Positions 8,918 through 17,348 of a stretch of DNA of 64,000 bases are shown piece by piece. Numbering within the stretch: the first letter of the stretch is position 1; each line of letters opens with the position of its first letter. The stretch lies in contig OY843726.1 in NCBI GenBank assembly GCA_963693005.1, positions 744,001-808,000 of the forward strand. The letters run 5' to 3'. The stretch is from Bodonicaedibacter sp963693005 (lineage in GTDB: Bacteria; Pseudomonadota; Alphaproteobacteria; UBA6184). The translations under genes were made by a program, and so were the position numbers. Under the pieces are notes generated by a model. It was not told where the DNA came from. It made no database searches and saw nothing but the letters and a program-made list of their open reading frames with translations.

Positions 8918-10279
8918 ATGTCAGTCGTTGTTCGATTTGCGCCTAGCCCCACAGGCTTTATTCACATTGGTAACTTAAGAGCGGCTTTGCTCAACTATCT
9001 ATTCGCAATTAAGAATAAGGGGCAATTTATTTTGCGCATTGATGATACAGACTTGGAGAGATCAGAAGATCGGTATGAGTCTGCAATCAAAGAAGATTTA
9101 TCATGGTTAGGTTTGAACCACGATGTTACGTTTAACCAATCCTCTCGATTTGATAGGTATAATGAAGCTATTGAGCATTTAAAATTTGCGGGTCGCTTAT
9201 ACCCCTGCTTTGAAACGCAGGATGAGTTGGATTTTATGCGCAAGCGTCAGCTTTCTCAGGGAAAGCCCCCGATTTATAATCGTCAGGCACTAGAGCTTTC
9301 AGAGACTCAAAAACAAGCGCTTCTAGATGATGGGCGATCACCTCATTGGCGATTTAAACTGCGTGCGGGCGAAACTGGTTGGAGCGATATGATTCGTGGT
9401 GACGTAATGTTTCACGATGCCTTTGCCTCAGATCCTGTGCTGATACGTGCAGATGGTGTGCCGCTTTATACACTACCATCAGTGGTGGACGATATGGATT
9501 ATGGAGTAACACATATTATTCGGGGTGAGGATCATGTGACGAATACGGCTGTTCAAATTCAGATTCTAGAGGCGTTAAAAAATTTGGGTGGGACAAAGAC
9601 TAGCAGTATGGAGTGTGCGCATTTTTCGCTTATTGTAGACGCTTCTGGGCGTGGCTTTTCAAAGCGTGCGGGGGATTTGTCTATTCGATCTTTGCGTAAA
9701 GATGGCATAGAACCTATGGCTTTGCACTCTTTGTTAGGGAAGTTAGGAACGTCTGACCCTATTGCTCCACGTCATACATTGTTGGAGTTGGCAGAGGAAT
9801 TTGCTTTCTCAAAATTTAGCCGGTCTACTCCAAAGTTTTCGGTAGAGGATGTTGAGAAAATTAACTCAAAGTATTTACACTCGCTGCCTTATGTCGAAGT
9901 TGAATCTCGACTAAGGGCGATTTTACCAGATATTACGGAGGTGTTTTGGTCAGTGGTTGGCGGCAATGTGAGTCATCTGTCGGAGCTTGTTTATTGGTGG
10001 GAAGTATGTCACGGAAAAATAGATAGCGTTATTGAAGAGGTCGAGGTTGTTAAGTCGGCGTTTGATTTGTTGCCTTCAGATGGATGGAACGAAAGCACTT
10101 GGACGGAGTGGACGTCTGCGATTAAAGCCGTTACCGGTAAAAAAGGAAAAGAGTTATTTATGCCTTTGAGGTTAGTGCTTACTGGGCGTGCTCACGGTCC
10201 GGAAATGAAGAGGTTTTTACCATTGATTGATCGCAGCATTGTGCTGGAACGCTTGACAGAAGCTGCGGGAAAATTGTAA
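8918..10279 (+). CDS. gltX: Glutamate--tRNA ligase
   Basis: This class I aminoacyl-tRNA synthetase charges tRNA-Glu and, in bacteria without GlnRS, often tRNA-Gln too. The N-terminal FAPSPTG and HIGN motif (residues 16-19) and the KMSKS-equivalent FSKRAGD (about residue 247) are intact. At 453 residues it is of normal length. Alphaproteobacteria often carry two GltX paralogues, and I cannot tell from one copy which specificity this has. The TAA stop overlaps the cysS ATG, and gltX-cysS-rnd form a tightly coupled run. Confidence 0.95.
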   Translation: MSVVVRFAPSPTGFIHIGNLRAALLNYLFAIKNKGQFILRIDDTDLERSEDRYESAIKEDLSWLGLNHDVTFNQSSRFDRYNEAIEHLKFAGRLYPCFETQDELDFMRKRQLSQGKPPIYNRQALELSETQKQALLDDGRSPHWRFKLRAGETGWSDMIRGDVMFHDAFASDPVLIRADGVPLYTLPSVVDDMDYGVTHIIRGEDHVTNTAVQIQILEALKNLGGTKTSSMECAHFSLIVDASGRGFSKRAGDLSIRSLRKDGIEPMALHSLLGKLGTSDPIAPRHTLLELAEEFAFSKFSRSTPKFSVEDVEKINSKYLHSLPYVEVESRLRAILPDITEVFWSVVGGNVSHLSELVYWWEVCHGKIDSVIEEVEVVKSAFDLLPSDGWNESTWTEWTSAIKAVTGKKGKELFMPLRLVLTGRAHGPEMKRFLPLIDRSIVLERLTEAAGKL

Positions 10280-11670
10280 TGGCGTTGAAAGTTTATAATA
10301 CACTTAATCGGAAGAAAGAGATTTTTCAACCAAGACACTCATCACATATTAAAATGTATGTGTGTGGTCCTACGGTGTATGCTCCGCCCCATATTGGTAA
10401 TGGCCGACCAGTAGTAGTGTTTGATGTATTATTTCGTCTGTTACAGTTGCTATATCCGAAGGTAACGTATGTTCGCAATATTACGGATGTAGATGATAAA
10501 ATTAATGAAAAAGCGCTGCAGACCGAACGGTCAATTGCTGAAATTACTGAAGAAACAACGAAATTTTTTCATGAAACTTGTGCCTATTTAGGTGCTCTTT
10601 CACCGTCTGTTGAGCCTAGGGTAACGGGACATATGTCTGAAATTATCTCAATGATCCAAACCCTCCTTGACAAGGGATATGCATATGAAAAAGATGGGCA
10701 TGTGCTCTACCGTGTGCATAAATTTTCAGCATATGGAAAACTGTCACGAAAGAACCAAGATGAGCTAAAAGCTGGAGCCCGGATAGAGATTGCCCCGTAC
10801 AAAGAGAATGCGTCAGATTTTGTGTTGTGGAAGCCATCAACTCTACCAACGCCTGGGTGGGACAGCCCATTTGGATATGGTCGGCCAGGTTGGCACATTG
10901 AATGCTCGGCAATGAGTGCAAAGCACTTAGGAAAAACATTCGATATTCATGGTGGCGGAATCGATTTAGTGTTTCCCCATCATGAGAATGAACTTGCTCA
11001 GAGTGCGGCCTGTCATGATGCGGCGATGGCTAATTTTTGGATGCATAACGGGCATTTGAGTGTTGAAGGTCAGAAAATGTCTAAATCGTTAGGCAATGTT
11101 ATTATTATTCAGGATTTAATAGGTAAGGTGCCTGGCCAGGTTGTGCGATGGGGATTGTTAAGTAGCCACTATCGACAACCTTTGGATTGGACTGCAGAGC
11201 TGGAGCAGCAATCATATGCTGCATTGAATCGTATTTATACTGCGCTAAATACACTGCATGTGAGTGATTGGGAGAGCGATGTTGAGCTTCAAAACATTAG
11301 CGAAGGTGTGTTAACTGCATTGCAGGATGACTTGAATACACCCCTGGTATTTAAGTATTTGCATGATTTAGTACATACGATAAATACTGCTGAGAATGAG
11401 GCTGATAAATATGCCGCTCAGAAAATATTATTAAATTCTGCAAAGTTTATGGGGCTCTTGCGTGAAAGTAGTGATGATTGGTTTAGAGGGCAAATTTCAG
11501 AGGGTGGCATTACTGAGGCAGAAATAAACAAACTGTTAGAGTTTCGGCGTTTAGCAAAACAAAACAAAGATTTCCAGAAGGCGGATTTAATTCGAGATCA
11601 ACTAAAGTCAGAGGGGGTTTCAATTAAAGATACACTTGAAGGTCAAGAATGGCGGCGCGAAATTAAATGA
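10279..11670 (+). CDS. cysS: Cysteine--tRNA ligase
   Basis: CysRS is a class I synthetase that charges tRNA-Cys and uses an active-site zinc to recognise cysteine. The motifs CGPTVY (Cys29), HIGN (residues 38-41), WHIECSAM and HHENELAQS supply the zinc ligands, and KMSKSLGN lies at about residues 266-273. The length of 463 residues is normal. The start overlaps the gltX stop and the end overlaps the rnd start. Confidence 0.97.
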   Translation: MALKVYNTLNRKKEIFQPRHSSHIKMYVCGPTVYAPPHIGNGRPVVVFDVLFRLLQLLYPKVTYVRNITDVDDKINEKALQTERSIAEITEETTKFFHETCAYLGALSPSVEPRVTGHMSEIISMIQTLLDKGYAYEKDGHVLYRVHKFSAYGKLSRKNQDELKAGARIEIAPYKENASDFVLWKPSTLPTPGWDSPFGYGRPGWHIECSAMSAKHLGKTFDIHGGGIDLVFPHHENELAQSAACHDAAMANFWMHNGHLSVEGQKMSKSLGNVIIIQDLIGKVPGQVVRWGLLSSHYRQPLDWTAELEQQSYAALNRIYTALNTLHVSDWESDVELQNISEGVLTALQDDLNTPLVFKYLHDLVHTINTAENEADKYAAQKILLNSAKFMGLLRESSDDWFRGQISEGGITEAEINKLLEFRRLAKQNKDFQKADLIRDQLKSEGVSIKDTLEGQEWRREIK

Positions 11671-12845
11671 TGTCTATAGTTTATGTTAATACACCTGAGG
11701 CACTAACGGCGGCTATTAATGAAATGTGCCAAGAGACAACTTTTTTAGCAGTAGACACAGAGTTTCGGAGAGAAGATACATACTTTCCGCAACTGTGTTT
11801 GGTGCAGGTCGCGACACAGCAGACGATTTTTTTAATTGATGCAGTAGCCCTTAAAGATATTAGCCCCTTTTTCACGATTTTAGAAAATCCAAATATCTTG
11901 AAAGTGTTACATTCCGGCAGGCAGGATCTGGAGATTTTTTGTCAATTAATGGAGGGTCGTGTGGTTTCATCTGTGTTTGATACGCAGATTGCCGCTATGT
12001 TCTTAGGTCAAGGAGATACGCCGGGGTTTGAAACTTTAGTTCAAAAACTATTGGATGTTTCGGTTGACAAATCATCTAGACATACTGATTGGATGCAACG
12101 CCCATTAACAGAGGCTCAAAAGTCTTATGCGGTAGATGATGTGTTGCATCTTCGTCCGCTGTATTCGTTGCTAGTGAAGCAACTGGAGGAAAGAGGGCGA
12201 GTTAAGTGGGCGCAAGAAGAAAGCAAGCTATTGGAAAATGCGGAATTGTTAATTCCAGTTCCACTCAATGCATGGAAACGGTTAAGCATATCCTCGGCTC
12301 CCCCCAGAGAAATGTTGGCTATTCAAAAGTTAGCTGAGTGGAGAGAGTTTACAGCACAACAAGCTAACGTGCCTAGGTCGTGGGTGGTAAGAGATGAGTC
12401 AATACTTGCGATTGCAAAGCGACTACCAACAAACGTAGAAGCTTTGAAAAAGGGTGGGCGTTTGCAGTTAAGTGATGATCTGCTGTTGCAAGAAATATTA
12501 GATCTTGTGCAAGAAGTATTGGAAGCTGAAGAAGATAATCTACCGCGGCCACACAAAAAACATACGGTAGTGTCTAAAAATCAACATGGTTTGTTAGAAG
12601 TGTTGAAACTATTATTGCAAGTTATTGCAAATGAGTTGCACCTAAGCCCAAAAGTGGTTGCAGAAAAAGAGCAGTTGGTTTTGTTTGTGCTGAACAAGGG
12701 GGATTTGAAAAAGATGCCTGAATTAACCACGGGCTGGCGGAAAGCGGCGTTTTGGGATGTTGCCATAGAAATGTATGTTGGAAAGTTGTGTTTACACGTA
12801 AATAACGAGCGTGTAACAATTGATAGTCAACATGAAAAGTCATGA
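11667..12845 (+). CDS. rnd: Ribonuclease D
   Basis: RNase D is a 3'-5' exoribonuclease that trims tRNA precursors. The DEDD-family exonuclease motifs are visible: FLAVDTEFRRE (about residues 27-37), LKVLHSGRQDLEIF, and SYAVDDVLHLRPLY. An HRDC domain follows at about residues 210-280 (AIQKLAEWREFTAQ). The 392 residues are normal. The first of two adjacent ATG codons overlaps the cysS stop by four bases (ATGA), and the second at 11670 is equally possible. Confidence 0.94.
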   Translation: MMSIVYVNTPEALTAAINEMCQETTFLAVDTEFRREDTYFPQLCLVQVATQQTIFLIDAVALKDISPFFTILENPNILKVLHSGRQDLEIFCQLMEGRVVSSVFDTQIAAMFLGQGDTPGFETLVQKLLDVSVDKSSRHTDWMQRPLTEAQKSYAVDDVLHLRPLYSLLVKQLEERGRVKWAQEESKLLENAELLIPVPLNAWKRLSISSAPPREMLAIQKLAEWREFTAQQANVPRSWVVRDESILAIAKRLPTNVEALKKGGRLQLSDDLLLQEILDLVQEVLEAEEDNLPRPHKKHTVVSKNQHGLLEVLKLLLQVIANELHLSPKVVAEKEQLVLFVLNKGDLKKMPELTTGWRKAAFWDVAIEMYVGKLCLHVNNERVTIDSQHEKS

Positions 12846-13218
12846 TAAATCACTAAATTTTTTGGTGTTGTCTGCGTTGCTTTTGACAGGGATTGGCGAT
12901 TTAAATTCGAGGGTTGATAGATTGGTAGGCCCAAGATATTCAAGCTCATGGCCATTCTAAAAAAGAATTGCACTTAAAGCTAAATGGTTTCTTACTGAAG
13001 GTGTTCAAGTAAAAAAAATCGTACTTTACGCAAAAGAAAGAAGAGAAGTATCGTTACCAAGAATTGGATCATGATGAGTTTTCTTGCATATTAACTTTTC
13101 CCGAAGAGATTCGCGTGAGGGTGTGAAGGCTGATTTTAAGGGTAGAACTTTAACGGAGAGATTAACTAAAAATACTAACCATAAGAATCTTTACAATAAA
13201 GCAATACAGATTAATTAG
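12832..13218 (+). pseudogene. Decayed small heat-shock (Hsp20/alpha-crystallin-like) gene
   Basis: No intact frame covers this stretch, but joined fragments resemble one exported Hsp20-like protein. Frame A (12832-12960) begins MKSHDKSLNFLVLSALLLTG, which looks like a signal peptide. Frame B (to 13126) reads KKEEKYRYQELDHDEFSC then ILTFPEEIRV, after one in-frame stop. Returning to frame A at 13123 gives VKADFKGRTLTERL, ending at TAG 13218. The order of a charged strand, F-x-LPE-type motif and (V/I)KA-F--G-LT is the alpha-crystallin C-terminal pattern. Two frame changes and a stop make it non-functional. The identification rests on short motif resemblance. Confidence 0.5.
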
Positions 13219-13233
13219 CTAATGGATATCATA

Positions 13234-13268
13234 ATGCAACCTAGGGAGGGGGCCTTGCTAGGTTGCAT
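13234..13268. repeat. 11-bp inverted repeat upstream of the uvrD/pcrA gene
   Basis: ATGCAACCTAG and its exact reverse complement are separated by a 13-base G/C-rich spacer and lie about 40 bases before the helicase start codon. There is no T-tract on either side, so it does not look like a standard terminator. It could be a protein-binding site or a leader RNA hairpin. Confidence 0.55.
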
Positions 13269-13310
13269 ATATTCCTGGTGTTTCGGGATCGTTTTTCGTA
13301 CACTGGCCCA

Positions 13311-15497
13311 ATGATTAATGACACACTTTCAGAAACCAATCACTACTTAGACATGCTGAATCCTAAGCAGCGCGAGGCTGTGGGATATTTTGATGGGCCA
13401 TTGCTTATTTTAGCGGGTGCGGGAACGGGCAAAACCAAAGTATTAACCTCACGTATAGGTCACATACTTAATACCCACAAGGCGCATCCAGGGCAAATTT
13501 TAGCTGTGACTTTTACTAACAAAGCTGCACATGAAATGCGATCTCGTGTGCAGGGGTTTTTTGCAGGTGCACAAGCAATGTGGTTGGGTACTTTTCATTC
13601 TGTTGGGTTAAGAATGTTGCGAAGGCATGCAGAACTAGTAGATCTAAACCCTAGCTTTACAGTTTTAGATTCTGATGATCAATTAAGGTTAATTAAGCAG
13701 ATCATTAAGGCCGCTGGTTTAGATGAGAAGCGCCATCCAGCTAAGGTTGCCTTACACACAATTAGCTTGTTAAAAGATCGCGCAGTCTCTCCGCTAATTA
13801 ATGACTTAAAAACTTATAGAGATCCAAAAACGAATCGGTTTGTTTCCGGTTGGATTTCTGACACTTACGTTGCATATCAAAGCCGCTTACAAGTTTTGAA
13901 TGCAGTTGATTTTGGTGATCTATTATTGCATAGCATTGATATTTTTCAAAAGCATCCAGATGTTTTAGAAAAATATCAAGAGCAGTTTAAATTCATTTTG
14001 ATTGATGAGTATCAAGATACAAATGTTGCGCAATATTTATGGTTAAGGCTGCTGTCTCAGGGTGGTGCTCAAGTGTGCTGTGTGGGCGATGATGATCAAT
14101 CTATTTATGGTTGGCGAGGTGCTGAAGTTGATAATATCTTGCGCTTTGAAAAAGATTTTGAAAATGCAAAAGTTATTCGTTTAGAGCAGAATTATCGGTC
14201 TACACACCACATTTTAGGTGCTGCTTCGGGCTTAATATCTCACAATCAAGGGCGCTTGGGAAAAGAGCTATGGACCGAAGCTGATGGTGGGGAGAAGGTT
14301 GATGTTCGATGTTTGCGGGATTCTGAAGAAGAATCCGTCGTTGTTGCCTCTGCTTTAGAAAATTTATACAAGGCAACTTATCCATTAAATGAGACAGCCA
14401 TCCTTGTGCGAGCAAGCCATCAGACCCGAGAGTTTGAAGAGCGTTTGATGATACGTGGCTTGCCTTATCGAGTGATTGGCGGAATGAGGTTTTATGAGCG
14501 TCAGGAAATTAGAGATGCTCTAGGATATTTACGATTAGTTCACCAACAATCAGATAGTTTAGCGTTTGAGCGAGTGGTAAATATGCCTCGTCGTGGGGTA
14601 GGAGAAAGCACGCTTAATATTATTCATACATTGGCACGTGCGCAAAATATTAGTGCTTTTGCTGCCACTATTCAATTACTTGATACTGATGAACTTCGCC
14701 CTCAGGTGAGGTCGATTTTGAGAGGTTTTGTTGAAGATGTTAAGCGTTGGCATTTTCAGTCTAAAGAGCTATCTCCTGCCGAGTTAGCAGGAGTTGTGTT
14801 AGATGAGTCTGGCTATACAGGATACTGGCGAAATGAAACAACTCCCGATGCTCCCACAAGGCTAGAAAACTTAAAAGAGTTGATATCTGCGTTAGAGGAC
14901 TTTTCTACCCTAGAGGGGTTTTTAGAGCATGTTTCGTTAGTAATGGAAGCAACTAAGGAAGATGCGGGTCCTCAAATTACGATCATGACATTACATGCCG
15001 CTAAAGGATTAGAGTTTGGCACAGTTTTTTTACCTGGCTGGGAAGAAGGTTTGTTCCCACATCAGCGTTCCTTAGAAGAGTCTGGGTCGGAAGGTTTGGA
15101 GGAAGAGCGTCGTTTGGCATATGTAGGAATTACTCGAGCTAAAGAAAAAGCTGTAATTTTGTATGCAACCCGCAGACGTATATACAATCAAACCCAGCAT
15201 AATTTGCCTTCTCGGTTTATCTCAGAGTTACCTAAAGAACATATCGTTGCTTTTAATACGATAACACAGAGGTCGACACCTGTGCGTAAGTACGGTACCG
15301 TTGCAGTGCAAAAAACATTTGCTGATTATGAGTTCAATCAAGAGGTGCACGAGAGTAGCGACCCTATTTCAAAGTTGGTGTACCATAAAAAATTTGGTAT
15401 GGGTAAAATTTTGAGGATAGAGGGTGATAAGGCAGATGTGCACTTTGAAGAGAGTGGAGTTAAAAAAGTACTGATGAGTTTTTTGTCGATGGTGTGA
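13311..15497 (+). CDS. UvrD/PcrA-type ATP-dependent 3'-5' DNA helicase
   Basis: This superfamily 1A helicase of 728 residues acts in nucleotide-excision and mismatch repair or replication restart. All core motifs are present: motif I AGAGTGKT (about residue 40), motif II DEYQDT, motif III GDDDQSIYGWRGA, motif IV QNYRS, motif V TLHAAKGLEF and motif VI RRLAYVGITRAKE. A C-terminal Tudor-like segment ends the protein. I chose the ATG at 13311 because family proteins begin about 15 residues before the NPKQREAV block; the frame itself extends 16 codons further upstream. It is followed 7 bases later by a NUDIX gene. Confidence 0.93.
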   Translation: MINDTLSETNHYLDMLNPKQREAVGYFDGPLLILAGAGTGKTKVLTSRIGHILNTHKAHPGQILAVTFTNKAAHEMRSRVQGFFAGAQAMWLGTFHSVGLRMLRRHAELVDLNPSFTVLDSDDQLRLIKQIIKAAGLDEKRHPAKVALHTISLLKDRAVSPLINDLKTYRDPKTNRFVSGWISDTYVAYQSRLQVLNAVDFGDLLLHSIDIFQKHPDVLEKYQEQFKFILIDEYQDTNVAQYLWLRLLSQGGAQVCCVGDDDQSIYGWRGAEVDNILRFEKDFENAKVIRLEQNYRSTHHILGAASGLISHNQGRLGKELWTEADGGEKVDVRCLRDSEEESVVVASALENLYKATYPLNETAILVRASHQTREFEERLMIRGLPYRVIGGMRFYERQEIRDALGYLRLVHQQSDSLAFERVVNMPRRGVGESTLNIIHTLARAQNISAFAATIQLLDTDELRPQVRSILRGFVEDVKRWHFQSKELSPAELAGVVLDESGYTGYWRNETTPDAPTRLENLKELISALEDFSTLEGFLEHVSLVMEATKEDAGPQITIMTLHAAKGLEFGTVFLPGWEEGLFPHQRSLEESGSEGLEEERRLAYVGITRAKEKAVILYATRRRIYNQTQHNLPSRFISELPKEHIVAFNTITQRSTPVRKYGTVAVQKTFADYEFNQEVHESSDPISKLVYHKKFGMGKILRIEGDKADVHFEESGVKKVLMSFLSMV

Positions 15498-15504
15498 CAT
15501 AGCT

Positions 15505-16044
15505 ATGCGTTCAATAATTCGAGAATATATTGCAGATATCCAACCGTACGACGCTCTAGAATTGCAACATCAGAAGGAATGTTTGCGATGGATAGATGCT
15601 GGGGATCAGCTGTTTCGAATAAAAAAACCAAATATTCCGAGTCGTCATTTAGTGGCCTATTTCATCTTGGTAGATTTAAGTGTTAAAAAAATATTGTTAG
15701 TTGACCATAAGTTAGCAGAGTTATGGCTTCCTACAGGTGGTCATGTTGAGATAGATGAAGATCCTAAAGAAACAGTTCGACGAGAATGCCAAGAAGAGTT
15801 AGGGGTGAAGGCTCTTCCCCTACTAGCAGAACCGTTGATGTTAACCTTGACAACAACGGTGGGTAAAACTGCCGGGCATGAAGATGTTAGTTTGTGGTTT
15901 GTTTTGGAGGGTAACGCCTTAGACCTCTATCAGTTTGACGCAGATGAATTTCATAGAGTTCAGTGGTTTGATTGGGAAAACATTCCCAAAAACTCAGACC
16001 CACATATGCAAAGATTCATAGCAAAGTTAAAGTCGTACTTTTAA
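15505..16044 (+). CDS. NUDIX hydrolase
   Basis: This 179-residue cytoplasmic protein carries a complete NUDIX box: GGHVEIDEDPKETVRR then ECQEELGV, matching G-x5-E-x7-REUxEExGU with all catalytic glutamates. Such enzymes hydrolyse nucleoside diphosphates linked to another group; the substrate cannot be read from the sequence. It lies 7 bases after the helicase gene and is probably co-transcribed with it, which would be compatible with nucleotide-pool sanitation. Confidence 0.9.
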   Translation: MRSIIREYIADIQPYDALELQHQKECLRWIDAGDQLFRIKKPNIPSRHLVAYFILVDLSVKKILLVDHKLAELWLPTGGHVEIDEDPKETVRRECQEELGVKALPLLAEPLMLTLTTTVGKTAGHEDVSLWFVLEGNALDLYQFDADEFHRVQWFDWENIPKNSDPHMQRFIAKLKSYF

Positions 16045-16197
16045 GTTTTGGAGCTTGTTTTTTGAGCCAAAGTTTACAAAAAATGTACAGACTAAGCTTG
16101 TAAGTAAAAGCATAATATCATTTTTATACAAATACTATTTTATTGTTTCTGTAAGTTCATTTAGACTTTTTTAGAAACCTAAGAAGTGGAGAGAAAT

Positions 16198-16629
16198 ATG
16201 GTATGGAAGCAACCTAACTATTCCCAATGTGTGCCTGCAGTGGTGGTAAGCAATGTTAGTCGGGCTATTGACTTTTATACAAAAGCATTTGGGTTTCAAT
16301 ATATTGAAGAAGAATCAATTAGTGAAGAGAATGCTGATATTCAACATGCAGCATTACGGTTGGGTGAGTTTACTATTATGCTGACGCCAGAAGGGGCGTT
16401 TGATATGCCTCACAAAACACCAAAATCTATGGGTATGCCATCTCCGATGTCGCTTTATGTTTATACGCAGAATGTAGATCAATTATATAAAAAAGCAGTA
16501 GCTGGAGGTGCAAAAAGCTCCCAAGCTCCAGAGGATAGCTTTTGGGGAGATCGATTTTGTAAACTAGAAGATCCTGATGGGTATGAATGGATGTTTGCAA
16601 CGTATAAAGAGAGCTTTAATCAGGCTTAA
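16198..16629 (+). CDS. VOC-family (glyoxalase/bleomycin-resistance-like) protein
   Basis: This 143-residue protein has the paired beta-alpha-beta-beta-beta fold pattern of the vicinal-oxygen-chelate superfamily, closest to PhnB-like members. The first module contains RAIDFYTKAFGF and the last strand reads GDRFCKLEDPDGYEW. The superfamily includes glyoxalases, dioxygenases and resistance proteins, so no substrate is assigned. The ATG at 16198 is preceded by GGAGA at 6 bases and is preferred over the GTG four codons upstream. About 150 bases without a gene separate it from the NUDIX gene, so it is probably transcribed alone. Confidence 0.85.
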   Translation: MVWKQPNYSQCVPAVVVSNVSRAIDFYTKAFGFQYIEEESISEENADIQHAALRLGEFTIMLTPEGAFDMPHKTPKSMGMPSPMSLYVYTQNVDQLYKKAVAGGAKSSQAPEDSFWGDRFCKLEDPDGYEWMFATYKESFNQA

Positions 16630-16951
16630 AAAGGAGAGAAAAAAGATACGTAAGGTGCCCTCCCAAAGTTATTAATTTTGATTTCTAATGATTAATATAC
16701 GTTTTTTATTAGAGTAACGATGGGGGGCTCATTCTGAAAAAATGTGTTTATTTATTTTTGTGTATAGGAGCTGTATTTGTACAGGTAGGTACAGGTGCTA
16801 TTGCGCCATTTATCCATTTGGCAATGGAATATTTCACTCTTTAGTGGAGGCGAGTGAAACTTTCTGGGAGGTATCGAGACAAAGAAGCGGTGTTAATATT
16901 TTTCAAAGGTTTATGCATATAAATTTTCTGTTTTGTTTGTTTTTAGATTTT
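16630..16951 (+). other. Non-coding or decayed stretch before groES
   Basis: No gene with a credible start lies here. One frame (about 16734-16844) would encode a hydrophobic, signal-like segment, KKCVYLFLCIGAVFVQVGTG, and a second frame continues with SLVEASETFWEVSRQRSG to about 16900. Together they might be the broken start of an exported protein, but there is no ATG, no ribosome-binding site and no recognised family. Confidence 0.3.
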
Positions 16952-16978
16952 TTAGCACTCTGTGAGATCGAGTGCTAT
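16952..16978 (+). promoter_or_regulatory. CIRCE operator (HrcA-binding site) of groESL
   Basis: TTAGCACTC, nine bases, then GAGTGCTAT matches the CIRCE inverted repeat (TTAGCACTC-N9-GAGTGCTAA) at 17 of 18 positions. It abuts the -35 element of the groES promoter, so HrcA bound here would block RNA polymerase until heat shock titrates GroEL away. No hrcA gene is in the window. Confidence 0.95.
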
Positions 16979-17006
16979 TGACACGTGAGTTCAAACGTTT
17001 TATAAC
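16978..17006 (+). promoter_or_regulatory. Putative housekeeping promoter of groESL
   Basis: TTGACA and TATAAC are separated by exactly 17 bases, close to the sigma-70 consensus. The first base overlaps the end of the CIRCE repeat. The predicted transcript would begin near 17013 and carry a GAGG ribosome-binding site before the groES ATG. Confidence 0.75.
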
Positions 17007-17039
17007 GTTAATGGTTAATAAAATAATATAGAGGTAGTC

Positions 17040-17327
17040 ATGAAATTTACACCCTTACATGATCGCGTTTTAATCGAACGCAAAGAATCTAGCGAAAAAA
17101 CTGCAGGGGGAATTATTATCCCCGATACTGCAAAAGAAAAGCCTGCCGAAGGTACAGTAATTGCTGCTGGTGATGGTATTCATAAAGATGATGGTACAGT
17201 GCTGCCTTTAAATGTAAAGGTTGGCGATAAGGTGTTGTTTGCCAAGTGGGGCGGTAACGAAGTGACGATTGATGACAATGATTTCATCATCATGAAAGAG
17301 TCGGACATATTAGGTATTTTAAAATAA
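17040..17327 (+). CDS. groES: Co-chaperonin GroES
   Basis: GroES is the heptameric lid of the GroEL folding chamber. The 95-residue protein shows the N-terminal PLHDRVLIER, the mobile loop region EKTAGGIIIPDTAKEKP that contacts GroEL, and the C-terminal ESDILGIL. GAGG precedes the ATG. It is the first gene of a CIRCE-controlled groES-groEL operon, with groEL starting about 20 bases later. Confidence 0.98.
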   Translation: MKFTPLHDRVLIERKESSEKTAGGIIIPDTAKEKPAEGTVIAAGDGIHKDDGTVLPLNVKVGDKVLFAKWGGNEVTIDDNDFIIMKESDILGILK

Positions 17328-17348
17328 GTTAGTTAAGGAGAGATATAA

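Noticed and set aside
16742..16981. 79-codon plus-strand frame overlapping the CIRCE site
   Set aside because: It runs through the operator, has no ribosome-binding site, and is rich in Cys, Phe and Tyr, as AT-rich non-coding DNA tends to give.
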